A stretch of 64,000 bases of DNA from Microbacterium lacus (GCF_039531105.1 NZ_BAAAPK010000001.1:2914001-2978000), one strand, 5' to 3'. Counted from the first letter of the stretch, positions 26,161 to 34,743 are shown. Notes: generated from the sequence alone by a model not told the origin. Program-made: numbers and translations.

Positions 26161-26958
26161 TCAGCGGGTGCGGCGAGCGCGGACCGCTTTGACGGCCATC
26201 TGCGCCCCGATGAAGACCAGGAAGATCGCGAACAGGACGTTGCCGGCGAACGGGTCGACGACCGTCGCGAGCCACGCCCCGAGCGCCGTCGTCGTGCAGG
26301 CCGCAAGACCGACGGACGCGGCCGCCACCAGATCGACGTTGCCTCGGCGGAGGTTGCCGATCGTCCCCGAGATCGCTGCGGGGATCATCATGAGGAGCGA
26401 TGTGCCTTTCGCGACGAGGTCGCTGGTTCCGAACACCATCATCAGAGCCGGAACGACGATGATGCCGCCGCCGACGCCGATGAGGCCCGACACCGTGCCG
26501 GTGGCCAGGCCGAGCACCACCAGAGCGATGCCGTTCCCCCACATGAGCTCGAGCTGGGCGTCGCGCGAAGGGATCACGACGAACAGCGAAACGATGACGA
26601 TCACGAGGAAGCCGACGAAGATCCATCGCAAGATGGTCTGCGACACCTTCGGCAGGAGCCAGGTGCCGATCTGCGCCCCGCCCACCGCACCGACGGCGAG
26701 CAGCAGCGCCGGGATCCACGCGACGGCGTCGTTCAGCCCGTAGGAGATCACACCGACCGCCGCGGTCGGCACGATCGCGGCGAGAGAGGTGCCCGCGGCG
26801 AGTCGCTGGTCGAACCCGAGCAGCAGCACCAGCAGCGGAACGACCACGGTGCCGCCCCCGACCCCGAAAAGTCCTGAGAGCAAACCCGCGAGCAGCCCGA
26901 TGCCGATGCACAGCGCGATGCCCCGCGGCGTACGCCGAGCGATGTGTGACGGAGTCAT
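26161..26958 (-). CDS. TauE/SafE (TSUP) family membrane transporter
   Basis: 265 residues, with about eight membrane segments arranged as an internal repeat: GLLSGLFGVGGGTVVVPLLV near the N-terminus and TGTVSGLIGVGGGIIVVPALM in the middle are the two halves' signature loops. Relatives export sulfite, sulfoacetate or other small organic anions. It shares a divergent promoter with the GMC dehydrogenase and carries island operator b, so it may export an acidic end product of the pathway. The start at 26958 has AGGAAAGG 6 nt before it. Confidence 0.85.
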   Translation of the reverse strand: MTPSHIARRTPRGIALCIGIGLLAGLLSGLFGVGGGTVVVPLLVLLLGFDQRLAAGTSLAAIVPTAAVGVISYGLNDAVAWIPALLLAVGAVGGAQIGTWLLPKVSQTILRWIFVGFLVIVIVSLFVVIPSRDAQLELMWGNGIALVVLGLATGTVSGLIGVGGGIIVVPALMMVFGTSDLVAKGTSLLMMIPAAISGTIGNLRRGNVDLVAAASVGLAACTTTALGAWLATVVDPFAGNVLFAIFLVFIGAQMAVKAVRARRTR

Positions 26959-26977
26959 GATCGACCTTTCCTGAAAT

Positions 26978-27004
26978 GTATCCAATACTAGTAATGTCGG
27001 ATAC
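26978..27004. promoter_or_regulatory. Island operator b (GTATCC-N15-GGATAC)
   Basis: A perfect inverted pair, GTATCC (26978) and GGATAC (26999), 21 bp start to start, in the 71-bp region shared by the divergent transporter and GMC genes. Confidence 0.78.
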
Positions 27005-27029
27005 GAACATCGACGGGAAGGCGAGGGGT

Positions 27030-28451
27030 ATGCCTGATGTCGTCGTGGTCGGTCTGGGCCCCGCCGGCGTCGTCGCCGCACGCGAACTGGCGCGAGCCGG
27101 GCACAGGGTGCTCGCTCTGCAGCCCGACGCGCAGCCGAGCGGCCGAGCGCCCCTCGCCGCACCACCGCCCACCCTCCGCACCCGGCCGGACGAAGAGGCT
27201 CTGCTCCAGCCTGCGCCGCCGGCCGGTCTCGACGGCGTGGGCGGATCGAAGCGGCTCGCCGCCGCCCAGGCGTACCGGCTGGAGGAGTGGTCCTTCCGCA
27301 TGCGCTCCGAGACCGTGCAGCGCTACGGCGCAGCCGCGGCCGCAGATCTGGCGGACTGGCCGATCGTCGCCGCCGACCTCGACATGTGGTACGCCCGCGT
27401 GGAGGACGCGACCGGGGTCGCACCGCGCGCGCCCACCCCGTGGACCGACCGCATGCATTCGGCGGCGGCGCGCCTCGGCTGGCACCCGTTCCCCGCCCCC
27501 GCCGCCGCCTCCCCCGACATCTCTCCCCTCCTCGCCGGCACGGGCGTCGAGATCGTACGCGCAACCGCGACCGTCGTGCAGCAGGGACCGACGGGCGCCG
27601 TCGCGGGCGTCGAGTACGTCGACGGCGACGGGATTACGGGCGTCATCGCGTGCGGCGCGGTCGTGGTCGCCGCATCCGTCCTTCCCACCGTCCGGCTCCT
27701 GCTGCTGTCAGGCCTGACGGCTGCAGGGCACGTCGGGCGCTGGCTCCTCTCACACAATACGTTCGTCGTGCACGGCGACTTCGCGGGCATCGACCTCCGC
27801 CGCCGGGACGGCGGCCCGGCGAGCGCGGTCGCAGTCGCAGAATTCGAGGGCGACCGGTTCGATCACACCGGACTGGGGTTCGTCGGTGGGTCCTTGCTGC
27901 AGGCGGCGATGACCGGCCCCTGGTCGACAGCGCGCCTGGACGCGGCGACAGCGGGACTCTCACGACGGACCACGGGCAACGTGGATGCCGCAACCTGGGT
28001 GCGCGCCCACCATCGGTCGATCGGGACGGTGTGGGGCCAACCCGATCAGGTCCCCCGCGCCGACAACATTGTGGACCTCGACCCCGTGCACCGCGACCCG
28101 GCCGGCCGTCCCGTCGCGCGGATGACCTTCTCGCTCGCCGACGACGATCGGCGACGATGGTGGTTCCTCGCCGACCGCGCGGCGGAGTGGCTCGACGCGG
28201 CGGGCGCGCGCACCACCTGGCGGGCGCCCCTCCAGCCGCAGCCCCTGGGCACGCACCTCTACGGAGGGGTGCGGATGGGTGCGGATCCGGCAACGTCGGT
28301 GGTCGATTCCTACGGGCGTTTCCACGGCGTGCCGGGGCTCGTCGTCGTGGGCTCGTCGACGTTCCCTTCGACGGGGGGACGGGGCCCGGTGGAGACGATC
28401 GAGGCGCTCGCGTGGCGCGCAGCCGCGCGACTGGCCGACGATCTGCGCTGA
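27030..28451 (+). CDS. GMC-family FAD-dependent dehydrogenase
   Basis: 473 residues. The FAD fold is DVVVVGLGPAGVVAARELARAG (residues 3-24); the GMC C-terminal domain is clear: GGVRMGADPATSVVDSYGRF, then LVVVGSSTFPSTGGRGPVET. This layout resembles gluconate-2-dehydrogenase, fructose dehydrogenase and pyranose-oxidase-like enzymes, which oxidise alcohol groups of polyols or sugars. The ATG at 27030 is chosen because GAGGGG lies just before it; earlier ATGs fall inside the operator. A small terminal gap separates it from the convergent lactonase-like gene. Confidence 0.82.
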   Translation: MPDVVVVGLGPAGVVAARELARAGHRVLALQPDAQPSGRAPLAAPPPTLRTRPDEEALLQPAPPAGLDGVGGSKRLAAAQAYRLEEWSFRMRSETVQRYGAAAAADLADWPIVAADLDMWYARVEDATGVAPRAPTPWTDRMHSAAARLGWHPFPAPAAASPDISPLLAGTGVEIVRATATVVQQGPTGAVAGVEYVDGDGITGVIACGAVVVAASVLPTVRLLLLSGLTAAGHVGRWLLSHNTFVVHGDFAGIDLRRRDGGPASAVAVAEFEGDRFDHTGLGFVGGSLLQAAMTGPWSTARLDAATAGLSRRTTGNVDAATWVRAHHRSIGTVWGQPDQVPRADNIVDLDPVHRDPAGRPVARMTFSLADDDRRRWWFLADRAAEWLDAAGARTTWRAPLQPQPLGTHLYGGVRMGADPATSVVDSYGRFHGVPGLVVVGSSTFPSTGGRGPVETIEALAWRAAARLADDLR

Positions 28452-28462
28452 GGACTCGTGCG

Positions 28463-29290
28463 TCAGCGCGCGTCGACGACGTCGCGCCACGGACCCCACT
28501 CGGGATCGTGCCCCGGCCACACCTCGACCCCCGGGCGCGCGTCGAGATCGGCCAGCCGACGGATGGCGGCGTCGGCACGGCCGGCGTCCTCGGGAGTCGC
28601 CGTCGACCCGGTGGCCAGGCGTCGGTCGATGTTCGCACGCAAGTCGGCCGCGTCGCCGGCGAGGACGACCGTGCGTCCCGGCAGCTCGATGACGAACGAC
28701 TGGTGACCGGGCGTGTGACCGGCGGTGTCGATCGCCCTCAGCCCGGGCGCGACCTCCGTGTCGCCGTCGAGCAGCGCGATCGTGAGCCCGGGATGGTCGA
28801 AGTCGCCGCGGAAGAGGAATGCCGCCCGCTCGGAGTCCGTGGCCTGCACGTGCTCCCACTCCCGACGCTGCATGAGCAGCGGCTGCCCGATCTGCAGCAG
28901 GCGCGCGGCACCCGTGTGGTCGAAATGGGCGTGGGAGATCGCGGCGGCGGCGAGATCATGCCACTCCAGACCGGCCTCGGCGACCTGGTCGACGAGTGGA
29001 TCGCCGGGTGGCACGATCGGCACGTAGTTCTCGTAGTCGAAGCTCGCGGCACGGCGTGCGGCGTCGCGCACACGGGACGGGTCGAAGCCGCCGTCCAGGA
29101 GCACCCAGCCCTTCTCGAAGACGACGGCGGCCGCCGTCACCGGCTCCATCAGGTGGCGGAAGGCGCTGCCGCCGCGCACCGAGATGGCTTCGCGGATCGG
29201 CTCGAAGCCCAGCACCATCGGCACGAGTCGCTGCGGTCGACCTGTGAGCGCCAGCGGGGCGGCATCCGCCCATCGACTCACCACCGTCAC
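28463..29290 (-). CDS. MBL-fold hydrolase, AHL-lactonase-like
   Basis: 275 residues of the metallo-beta-lactamase fold: SHAHFDHTG holds the HxHxDH zinc motif, AGHTPGHQSF and the LAGDAADL strand supply further ligands, and VEVWPGHDPEWG the last His. The N-terminal PMVLGFEPIRE stretch resembles N-acyl homoserine lactonases of the AttM/AiiB type. The GTG start at 29290 overlaps the stop of the allophanate hydrolase gene (GTGA), so both are made together. In this setting a lactone or cyclic amide from the pathway is a likelier substrate than a signal molecule. Confidence 0.8.
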   Translation of the reverse strand: MTVVSRWADAAPLALTGRPQRLVPMVLGFEPIREAISVRGGSAFRHLMEPVTAAAVVFEKGWVLLDGGFDPSRVRDAARRAASFDYENYVPIVPPGDPLVDQVAEAGLEWHDLAAAAISHAHFDHTGAARLLQIGQPLLMQRREWEHVQATDSERAAFLFRGDFDHPGLTIALLDGDTEVAPGLRAIDTAGHTPGHQSFVIELPGRTVVLAGDAADLRANIDRRLATGSTATPEDAGRADAAIRRLADLDARPGVEVWPGHDPEWGPWRDVVDAR

Positions 29291-31038
29291 GAGAGCGACC
29301 CGCGGTACGCGCGCCAGCCGCCGTGCGCGGTGATGTCCGACGCCCCCTCCAGGGCGAGCGCCTCGCACAGGAAGCCGGTGAGGGTTCGCCCGTCCTCGAG
29401 TCGGACCGGTCCGACACCCATGGGCTGCGGCAGAGCGGCGACGAAGCGCGCGAATCCCGCCGCCGGGAGCCGCCAGAGCTCTCCAACGATCGACGCACCC
29501 CCCGTGGGCACCCGGGCGAGCCCGGGCTTGGCAGGCGACGTGGCGAGCGCGTACAGCCGATATTCGGGCGCCGTGCGGACGTCTTCCACGAAGGAACCGC
29601 CGGCCTCGACGAGCTGCGGATTGAGGGGCTGACCCCGCAGGTGCGCGCCGACGACGAGCAGCTCGGTCTCGGGCCCGGCGATACGCTCGGCGAGCTGCGC
29701 CAACGTGCGGTCGGCGAACGGTGCTCCGGTGAGCATCACGCCGAACGGCAGTCCCCCCACGAATCCCGCCGGCACGGCGAGGGAGCTCCTGTCGAGCAGG
29801 TTCGCGAAATTGGTGTAGCGGCCCATCCGGCTGTTGACGGCGACCGGGGCGGCGGCGACGTCGGAGAGGGTGGGATGCCCGGTCGTGGTCGGCGTGAGGA
29901 GGGCGACCGCGCCGTTCAGGCGCCGGAGCCCCTCGAGGCCTAGCCGCTCGAGCTTCTCGCGGTCGCGGAAGTAGTCCGCGGCCCGGGCATCGGCACCGGA
30001 GAGGATGATGCCGGCCACGGTGGGATCCAGATCGGTCCCGATGAGCTCGCGATGCGCGGCGATGAACTCGCCGACGGCCGCGGTGCGCTCTGCCACGAAC
30101 GCCCCGCCGTACAGCAGCGCGGCGGCCTCGAGGAGCGGCGCGATGTCGACCTCGACGATCGTGACACCGGATGCGGCGAGCCGGCGCACGACGCCGGCGA
30201 ATGCGTCGGCCCAGCCCTCGGCCAGGTCGCCGAGGTGCTCGGCGGTGGGCACCGCGACGACGGGCGAAGCGTCGAGCGCAGGCGCGGGCCGGTCGACGCG
30301 CGCGAGGGGATCGACCCCGTCCGGACCCGCCATGAGTTCGGCCGCTCGGCGCGCGGTCGCGAGGTCGCGCGCGAACACGGTCACGCAATCGAGCGTTCGA
30401 CATGCGGGCACGACACCCGTGGTCGGGATGAGGCCGATCGTGGGTTTCACGCCGACGATGCCGTTGAGGGCGGCGGGCACACGACCCGAGCCCGCCGTGT
30501 CGGTGCCGAGCGCGAGGTCCACGATCCCCAGCGCGACGGCGACAGCCGAACCGGAGCTCGATCCGCCGGAGATCCGCTCCGGGTCCCACGCGTTGCGCAC
30601 GGCGCCGAATGGGCTCCGCGTGCCCACGAGCCCTGTGGCGAACTGGTCGAGGTTGGTCTTCCCGAGCACGACGGCGCCGGCCTGCCGCAATCGCGCGACG
30701 CTCGGCGCGTCCCCCACCGGCGTCGAGGCGAACGCGCGACTGCCGGCGGTCGTGTCGAACCCCGCGACGTCGATGTTGTCCTTCACCGCCGCGACGAGGC
30801 CGTGCAACGGCAGGCGTTCACCCGCCGCGACGCGCGCATCGACGGCCGCTGCGTCGGCGACCGCATCGGACTCGTCGCGCAGGGCGATCCAGATCTCCGG
30901 GCGATCCACTTCTCGCACGCGCGCGAACGCGGCGTGCACGCGGCTGACGGCGCTCACGCCCCTCTCCTCGTGAGGCTCACGCGCGTCGGAGCGCACGCTC
31001 GCGGGACCGGATGGGGCGGACGAGGACTCGAGAGCCAT
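29287..31038 (-). CDS. Allophanate hydrolase-like amidase (AtzF family)
   Basis: 583 residues. An amidase-signature domain carries the catalytic Lys86 (LVAAVKDNID), the GGSSSGS loop near 158-164 and the nucleophile Ser184 (GTDTAGSGRVPAALNG). The C-terminal part (about 440-583; LFVVGAHLRG-like LLVVGAHLRGQPLNPQL and VPTGGASIVGELWRLP) is the allophanate-hydrolase C-domain, as in AtzF. The family converts allophanate to CO2 and two ammonia. No urea carboxylase is near, so allophanate or an analogue should come from another reaction. The start at 31038 lies beyond the operator. First gene of an operon with the MBL hydrolase. Confidence 0.84.
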   Translation of the reverse strand: MALESSSAPSGPASVRSDAREPHEERGVSAVSRVHAAFARVREVDRPEIWIALRDESDAVADAAAVDARVAAGERLPLHGLVAAVKDNIDVAGFDTTAGSRAFASTPVGDAPSVARLRQAGAVVLGKTNLDQFATGLVGTRSPFGAVRNAWDPERISGGSSSGSAVAVALGIVDLALGTDTAGSGRVPAALNGIVGVKPTIGLIPTTGVVPACRTLDCVTVFARDLATARRAAELMAGPDGVDPLARVDRPAPALDASPVVAVPTAEHLGDLAEGWADAFAGVVRRLAASGVTIVEVDIAPLLEAAALLYGGAFVAERTAAVGEFIAAHRELIGTDLDPTVAGIILSGADARAADYFRDREKLERLGLEGLRRLNGAVALLTPTTTGHPTLSDVAAAPVAVNSRMGRYTNFANLLDRSSLAVPAGFVGGLPFGVMLTGAPFADRTLAQLAERIAGPETELLVVGAHLRGQPLNPQLVEAGGSFVEDVRTAPEYRLYALATSPAKPGLARVPTGGASIVGELWRLPAAGFARFVAALPQPMGVGPVRLEDGRTLTGFLCEALALEGASDITAHGGWRAYRGSLS

Positions 31039-31068
31039 GCGCGGTCCGTTCTTTCGGGGCCCTATTGA

Positions 31069-31095
31069 GTATCCATTATGCATTGTTTAGGATCC
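31069..31095. promoter_or_regulatory. Island operator c (GTATCC-N15-GGATCC)
   Basis: Boxes at 31069 and 31090, 21 bp apart, between the divergent allophanate hydrolase and cupin genes. The second box overlaps a TAGGAT -10-like hexamer (31088-31093) whose start site would be the cupin ATG itself at 31100. Confidence 0.78.
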
Positions 31096-31099
31096 AATC

Positions 31100-31459
31100 A
31101 TGACCCACACCTACAATCCTGTCGAGATCGTCGCCGCCGACCTCGAGTCGAAGCCGCTCGCGCCCCCGTCCGCCGAGCCACTGTCCGGAGAGATCATCAC
31201 GCGCTCGCGGGTGGAGTTCGCCAACGACGAGCGCACCATCATCTCGGGCACCTGGGAGAGCGATCCCGGTACGTCCCGCTGGGAGTTCCTCACGCGCGGG
31301 GAGATCATCCACCTTCTCGAGGGCGCCATGACCGTCCAGCGCGACGGCGAAGACGCGGTCGCCCTGACTCCGGGGAGTGTCGCCTACTTCCCCATCGGCT
31401 GGACGGGCGTCTGGACGGTGGCCGAGCCGGTCCGCAAGTTCTACGTCGTCTACCGGTGA
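31100..31459 (+). CDS. Cupin-domain protein (EutQ-like)
   Basis: 119 residues forming a single cupin barrel: SGTWESDPGTSRWEFLTRGE, HLLEGAMTVQRDG and LTPGSVAYFPIGWTGVWTV are the strands of a DUF861/ethanolamine-utilisation-like cupin. Canonical His metal ligands are sparse, as in this subgroup. Possible roles are lyase, isomerase or sensing; none is proven. The ATG directly follows operator c and shows no ribosome binding site, so the mRNA is probably leaderless. Confidence 0.78.
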   Translation: MTHTYNPVEIVAADLESKPLAPPSAEPLSGEIITRSRVEFANDERTIISGTWESDPGTSRWEFLTRGEIIHLLEGAMTVQRDGEDAVALTPGSVAYFPIGWTGVWTVAEPVRKFYVVYR

Positions 31460-31463
31460 AGGA

Positions 31464-31491
31464 TCGGGGCGACGCACACGCGGCGCCCCGA
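31464..31491. terminator. Putative bidirectional terminator
   Basis: An 8-bp stem (TCGGGGCG/CGCCCCGA) with a 12-nt loop fills the gap between the convergent cupin and deaminase genes. Confidence 0.55.
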
Positions 31492-31492
31492 C

Positions 31493-31945
31493 TCACCAGC
31501 GCCGGAGGCGTTTGGCGGGAAGCAGAGCGGCCACACGGACCTGGACGACATCCGCGCCCTGCGTGATCCACACCCCGGCCTCCGGCCAGTAGTCCGCGAG
31601 AAGCTCGGCGCACACACCGCACGGCTCGATCACATGGGTGGTCCCTTCCGGGCGGCGCAGGACACTCAGAATGGAGACGACCTCGGAGCTGCCCGACGCA
31701 CCATGGGCGAACACGACCCCCGCCGCGACCCCCTCCGCGCACACGCTGCTGCGGCGGGCGGAGCCGTCCACGTGCACACCGAGGTGGATCTCGCCGTCCG
31801 CCGTGCGCATGGCGGCGACGACCTCATGACGCCCCGGCACGTAGACCTGCTCGAGCAGCGCGAGCGCGCTCGCGAGCAGCTCGGCGTCGGCATCCGTCAT
31901 TCCGGCGGGGCGCTCCGCCGGCGGTCGGTCCGCGGCATCCGCCAT
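31493..31945 (-). CDS. Cytidine-deaminase-fold zinc hydrolase
   Basis: 150 residues with the two zinc motifs of the cytidine/blasticidin deaminase group: SSVCAEGVAAG (Cys ligand and catalytic Glu) and PCGVCAELLADY (the second pair of Cys ligands). The first half is unusually long and acidic. Such enzymes remove an amino group from pyrimidines, blasticidin or related heterocycles. In this island an aminated N-heterocycle is a plausible substrate. It begins one base after the stop of the amidohydrolase gene (TGATATG), so it is coupled to it. ATG at 31945 or GTC-internal M16 are alternatives. Confidence 0.78.
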   Translation of the reverse strand: MADAADRPPAERPAGMTDADAELLASALALLEQVYVPGRHEVVAAMRTADGEIHLGVHVDGSARRSSVCAEGVAAGVVFAHGASGSSEVVSILSVLRRPEGTTHVIEPCGVCAELLADYWPEAGVWITQGADVVQVRVAALLPAKRLRRW

Positions 31946-31946
31946 A

Positions 31947-32711
31947 TCAGCCTCCGATGCGCAGGATGCGAGCGTAGTTGCCGCCCTCGACCAGCGCGCG
32001 GTCCGCGGCATCCGGAATCGCCTTCGAGATCTTCAGTCGTTCGATGTCGAAGTCGGAACCCGGCCACTCGGTGCCCATGAGGATCTTCTCGCCACCCAGA
32101 CGCGCGTAGGCGCGTTTGACGTCGGCCATCAGGGTGGCGGATGTCTCGAGGTAGACGTTGTCGCGCCGCTCGGCGACGATGATGGCCTCGGGGACGTTCC
32201 ACACCGCGCCCATGTGGGCGATGATCGTCGGCACATCGGGATGATCCTTGGCGATCTCCTCAATCGCGAAGGGTGCGCAGAACGCATCGTCGAGCGCGTT
32301 GATGATGATCGCCATCCCGAGTTCCGCGCAGAGCCGGAAGACGGGATCGAGCAGTCCGTGGTCGGCGACGTGGTACCCGTGCATGCTGGGGTGCAGCTTC
32401 AGCCCGCGGATCCCGGCGGCGTTCATGCGGCGGATCTCGTCGAGTGCGTCGTCAGCCTGCGGCATGACCTGCCCGAACCCGATGAAGCGCTCAGGATAGG
32501 CATCCTGCAGTCCGATGATGAAGTCGTTCTCTATGCGCTGCGCCAGCGAGCAGACCATCGCCATGTCCACACCCGCGGCATCCATGCGGGTCAGGATCCG
32601 GTCGGGGTCGAACGGCGTGTAGGCGGGGGGCTCCTCCCCGGGGCGGGCACCGGTCAGGTAGTCGGAACGCCCCCGCACGTCCTGGGTGGTGTTGTACGCG
32701 TCGATGATCAT
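31947..32711 (-). CDS. Amidohydrolase_2-like protein lacking the HxH metal motif
   Basis: 254 residues with the barrel of the COG2159 amidohydrolases (GIRGLKLHPSMHGYHVAD, TIIAHMGAVWNVPEAII, ILMGTEWPGSDFDIERL). The first metal motif, usually DxHxH at the N-terminus, reads IIDAYNTTQ: Tyr6 and Thr8 replace the two His, and the late Asp is Glu in GTEWP. It may therefore use one metal differently or be non-catalytic. Start at 32711 (GAGAGG upstream); an earlier ATG sits on the operator. It is co-transcribed with the deaminase and regulated by operator d. Confidence 0.72.
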   Translation of the reverse strand: MIIDAYNTTQDVRGRSDYLTGARPGEEPPAYTPFDPDRILTRMDAAGVDMAMVCSLAQRIENDFIIGLQDAYPERFIGFGQVMPQADDALDEIRRMNAAGIRGLKLHPSMHGYHVADHGLLDPVFRLCAELGMAIIINALDDAFCAPFAIEEIAKDHPDVPTIIAHMGAVWNVPEAIIVAERRDNVYLETSATLMADVKRAYARLGGEKILMGTEWPGSDFDIERLKISKAIPDAADRALVEGGNYARILRIGG

Positions 32712-32735
32712 GCACTCGCCTCTCCGTTGGATCAT

Positions 32736-32762
32736 GGATCCATTCTTCCGCTTATAGGATAC
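32736..32762. promoter_or_regulatory. Island operator d (GGATCC-N15-GGATAC)
   Basis: Boxes at 32736 and 32757, 21 bp apart, in the divergent region between the amidohydrolase (-) and the MFS transporter (+). Confidence 0.78.
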
Positions 32763-32785
32763 ATTCGCACGGCGGAAAGAGGAAC

Positions 32786-34030
32786 ATGACGCGGAGCAGC
32801 GACATCATCAGGACTCTCCCGTTCTGGATGATCTTCAGTGTGTCGGCCCTCGGCGGCATCTCCAACTCCGCCTCCACCCCGACGATCCCGGTCTTCGTCG
32901 CAGCCGATCTCGGAGGCGGCCCGGAGCTCTCGGGCCTGCTCATCGCCCTCTCCGCCGTCACCTCCATCGTCGCCATGCCCCTCGGCGGACACCTGGCCGA
33001 TCGCTTCGGGTATCGCGTCGTCGCGATGTCCGGCATCGCACTCTCCGCCGCCGCCCTGACGCTCTTGGCCGCAGTGCCGCACCTGTGGGCCGCGGTGTCG
33101 AGCCGATTGCTGTTCGGGCTCGGCAATGCCGCGGCGATGGCACTCACCCTGACCTGGCTGGTCGCTCTTTCGCCGAACACCCAGCGCGGCAGAGCCCTGA
33201 GCATCTACGGCCTCAGCGTGTGGCTCGGCCTCGCCGCCGGCCCGCAGCTGGCCGCCGGCATCTCGGCGGTCGCCGAGCCCCGCGCGGTGTTCGCCGCGTG
33301 CGTGGGCATCGAGATCGCGGTGTTGATCCTGTTCAGCCTCCTGCCGCAGCCCGCACACCCTTCCCCCTCCACCGCCACCTCCCCCATCCCCACTGTCGCA
33401 CCGCGTGGAGCGGGCGCCGTCTGGGAGGTGCTCCGGGTGGTGTGGGTGCCCGGTGTCGCCGCGGCGGCCGCGTGGTGCGGCGAGGGCCTGATGCTCGCAT
33501 TCCTCATCGTTCACCTCGGGTCGGCCGGGGTGCCGGCGACCGGGCTGCTCGGGGCCGCGTCGGTGTTCGGCGTCTTCGCGGCCAGCGTCGTCGTGGCCCG
33601 CCTCGTTCTAGCGCGTCTGCCCGACCGCATCGGCCCGCTGCGCGCGGCGGCGATCTCGCTCGTGCTGCTGTGCGGCGGACTCGTCATCCTGGGGATCGCC
33701 GGATCATTCGCGGTCGCGGCAGTGGGGGCCGCGCTCATGGGCGTGGGGTTCTCCCCCCTCTATCCATCGCTCACGATGCTCGCCGCACGCGGCCTGCGCT
33801 CACGCAACCGCGCACTGGGGCTCGGCCTGTTCGCGAGCTTCACCAGCCTCGGCTACGCGTCCGGCGCACTCGTGGGCGGGATCGTTCTCGCGGCCATGTC
33901 ATCCACGTGGGCCTTCCTGCTCGTCGGGATGCTGCAACTGGTCGCGCTCGCAGTGCTCACCGTCTTCACACCCGATCCCAGCCCCCGCCCCCGCGTGAGC
34001 CCGGGAGAAGGCGGGGAGCCTTCGCCATAG
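32786..34030 (+). CDS. Major facilitator superfamily transporter
   Basis: 414 residues with twelve predicted membrane segments. The MFS loop 2-3 motif reads GGHLADRFGYRVVAM, and the second half holds the matching LVLARLPDRIGPLRAA loop. It is probably a proton-driven symporter or exporter for a substrate or product of the island. AAAGAGG precedes the start. Divergent from the amidohydrolase operon and 59 nt upstream of the cyclase gene, which has its own operator. Confidence 0.85.
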   Translation: MTRSSDIIRTLPFWMIFSVSALGGISNSASTPTIPVFVAADLGGGPELSGLLIALSAVTSIVAMPLGGHLADRFGYRVVAMSGIALSAAALTLLAAVPHLWAAVSSRLLFGLGNAAAMALTLTWLVALSPNTQRGRALSIYGLSVWLGLAAGPQLAAGISAVAEPRAVFAACVGIEIAVLILFSLLPQPAHPSPSTATSPIPTVAPRGAGAVWEVLRVVWVPGVAAAAAWCGEGLMLAFLIVHLGSAGVPATGLLGAASVFGVFAASVVVARLVLARLPDRIGPLRAAAISLVLLCGGLVILGIAGSFAVAAVGAALMGVGFSPLYPSLTMLAARGLRSRNRALGLGLFASFTSLGYASGALVGGIVLAAMSSTWAFLLVGMLQLVALAVLTVFTPDPSPRPRVSPGEGGEPSP

Positions 34031-34035
34031 GCATC

Positions 34036-34062
34036 GGATACATTTTCTGTCAGAATGGATCC
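34036..34062. promoter_or_regulatory. Island operator e (GGATAC-N15-GGATCC)
   Basis: Boxes at 34036 and 34057, 21 bp apart, in the short gap between the MFS gene stop and the cyclase start, giving the cyclase and hydrolase genes their own control. Confidence 0.78.
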
Positions 34063-34089
34063 ATACGGCAGGACCCAAGTGGAGGAACC

Positions 34090-34743
34090 GTGACCGACGC
34101 CATCGACATCAACATCCCGATCCACGGCGACATGCTGCACTGGGGACGCCGCCCCACGTACGAGATGGTCGAGCAGATCTCCGACGGCTATCCCTCCGAC
34201 GTCTCACGCTGGCTCATCGGCGCTCACACCGGGACGCATGTGGACGCCCCCTCGCATTTCGTTCCGGGCGCGGCCAGCGTCGACCAGATCGCCCTCGACA
34301 GCGTCGTCGGCCCCGTCCGCGTTCTGGATCTGCGCGGCGTCGACGAAGAGATCACCGCCGAGGACCTCGAGGCTGCGGGCGCCTCGGGCGCCGAACGCGT
34401 GCTGTTCCGAACCCGCAACTCCACCGACGCGCTCACGCGATCGGAGAAGTCCGAGACATGGGTCGGCCTCGGCCCGACCGGCGCCCAGTGGCTCGTCGAC
34501 CACGGCGTGCGCTTCGCGGGCAACGACTACATGACCATCGAGGCGCCGGCCCATACCGAAGAGTGGCCGACGCACGTGATCCTCTGCACAGCGGGCGTCG
34601 TGATCCTTGAGAACGCCGACCTGTCCGCGGTCGAACCGGACGACTACCTCATGATCTGCCAGCCCGTCCCCTTCGCGGGGAGAGAAGCCGCACCGGCGCC
34701 CACGGTGCTGCTCCCCCTGAACCCCGCGGCTCGCGGGCTCTGA
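34090..34743 (+). CDS. Cyclase-family (kynurenine formamidase-like) metal hydrolase
   Basis: 217 residues. The family signature HTGTHVDAPSHF (around residues 44-55) provides the metal ligands; SKSETWVGLGPTGAQWLVDHG-like and FAGNDYMTIEAP are also typical of this arylformamidase/isatin hydrolase group, which opens amide or lactam bonds with zinc or manganese. GTG at 34090 has GGAGGA just before it. It is first in a two-gene unit with an alpha/beta hydrolase 44 nt downstream. A ring-opening step is likely in this setting. Confidence 0.83.
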   Translation: MTDAIDINIPIHGDMLHWGRRPTYEMVEQISDGYPSDVSRWLIGAHTGTHVDAPSHFVPGAASVDQIALDSVVGPVRVLDLRGVDEEITAEDLEAAGASGAERVLFRTRNSTDALTRSEKSETWVGLGPTGAQWLVDHGVRFAGNDYMTIEAPAHTEEWPTHVILCTAGVVILENADLSAVEPDDYLMICQPVPFAGREAAPAPTVLLPLNPAARGL

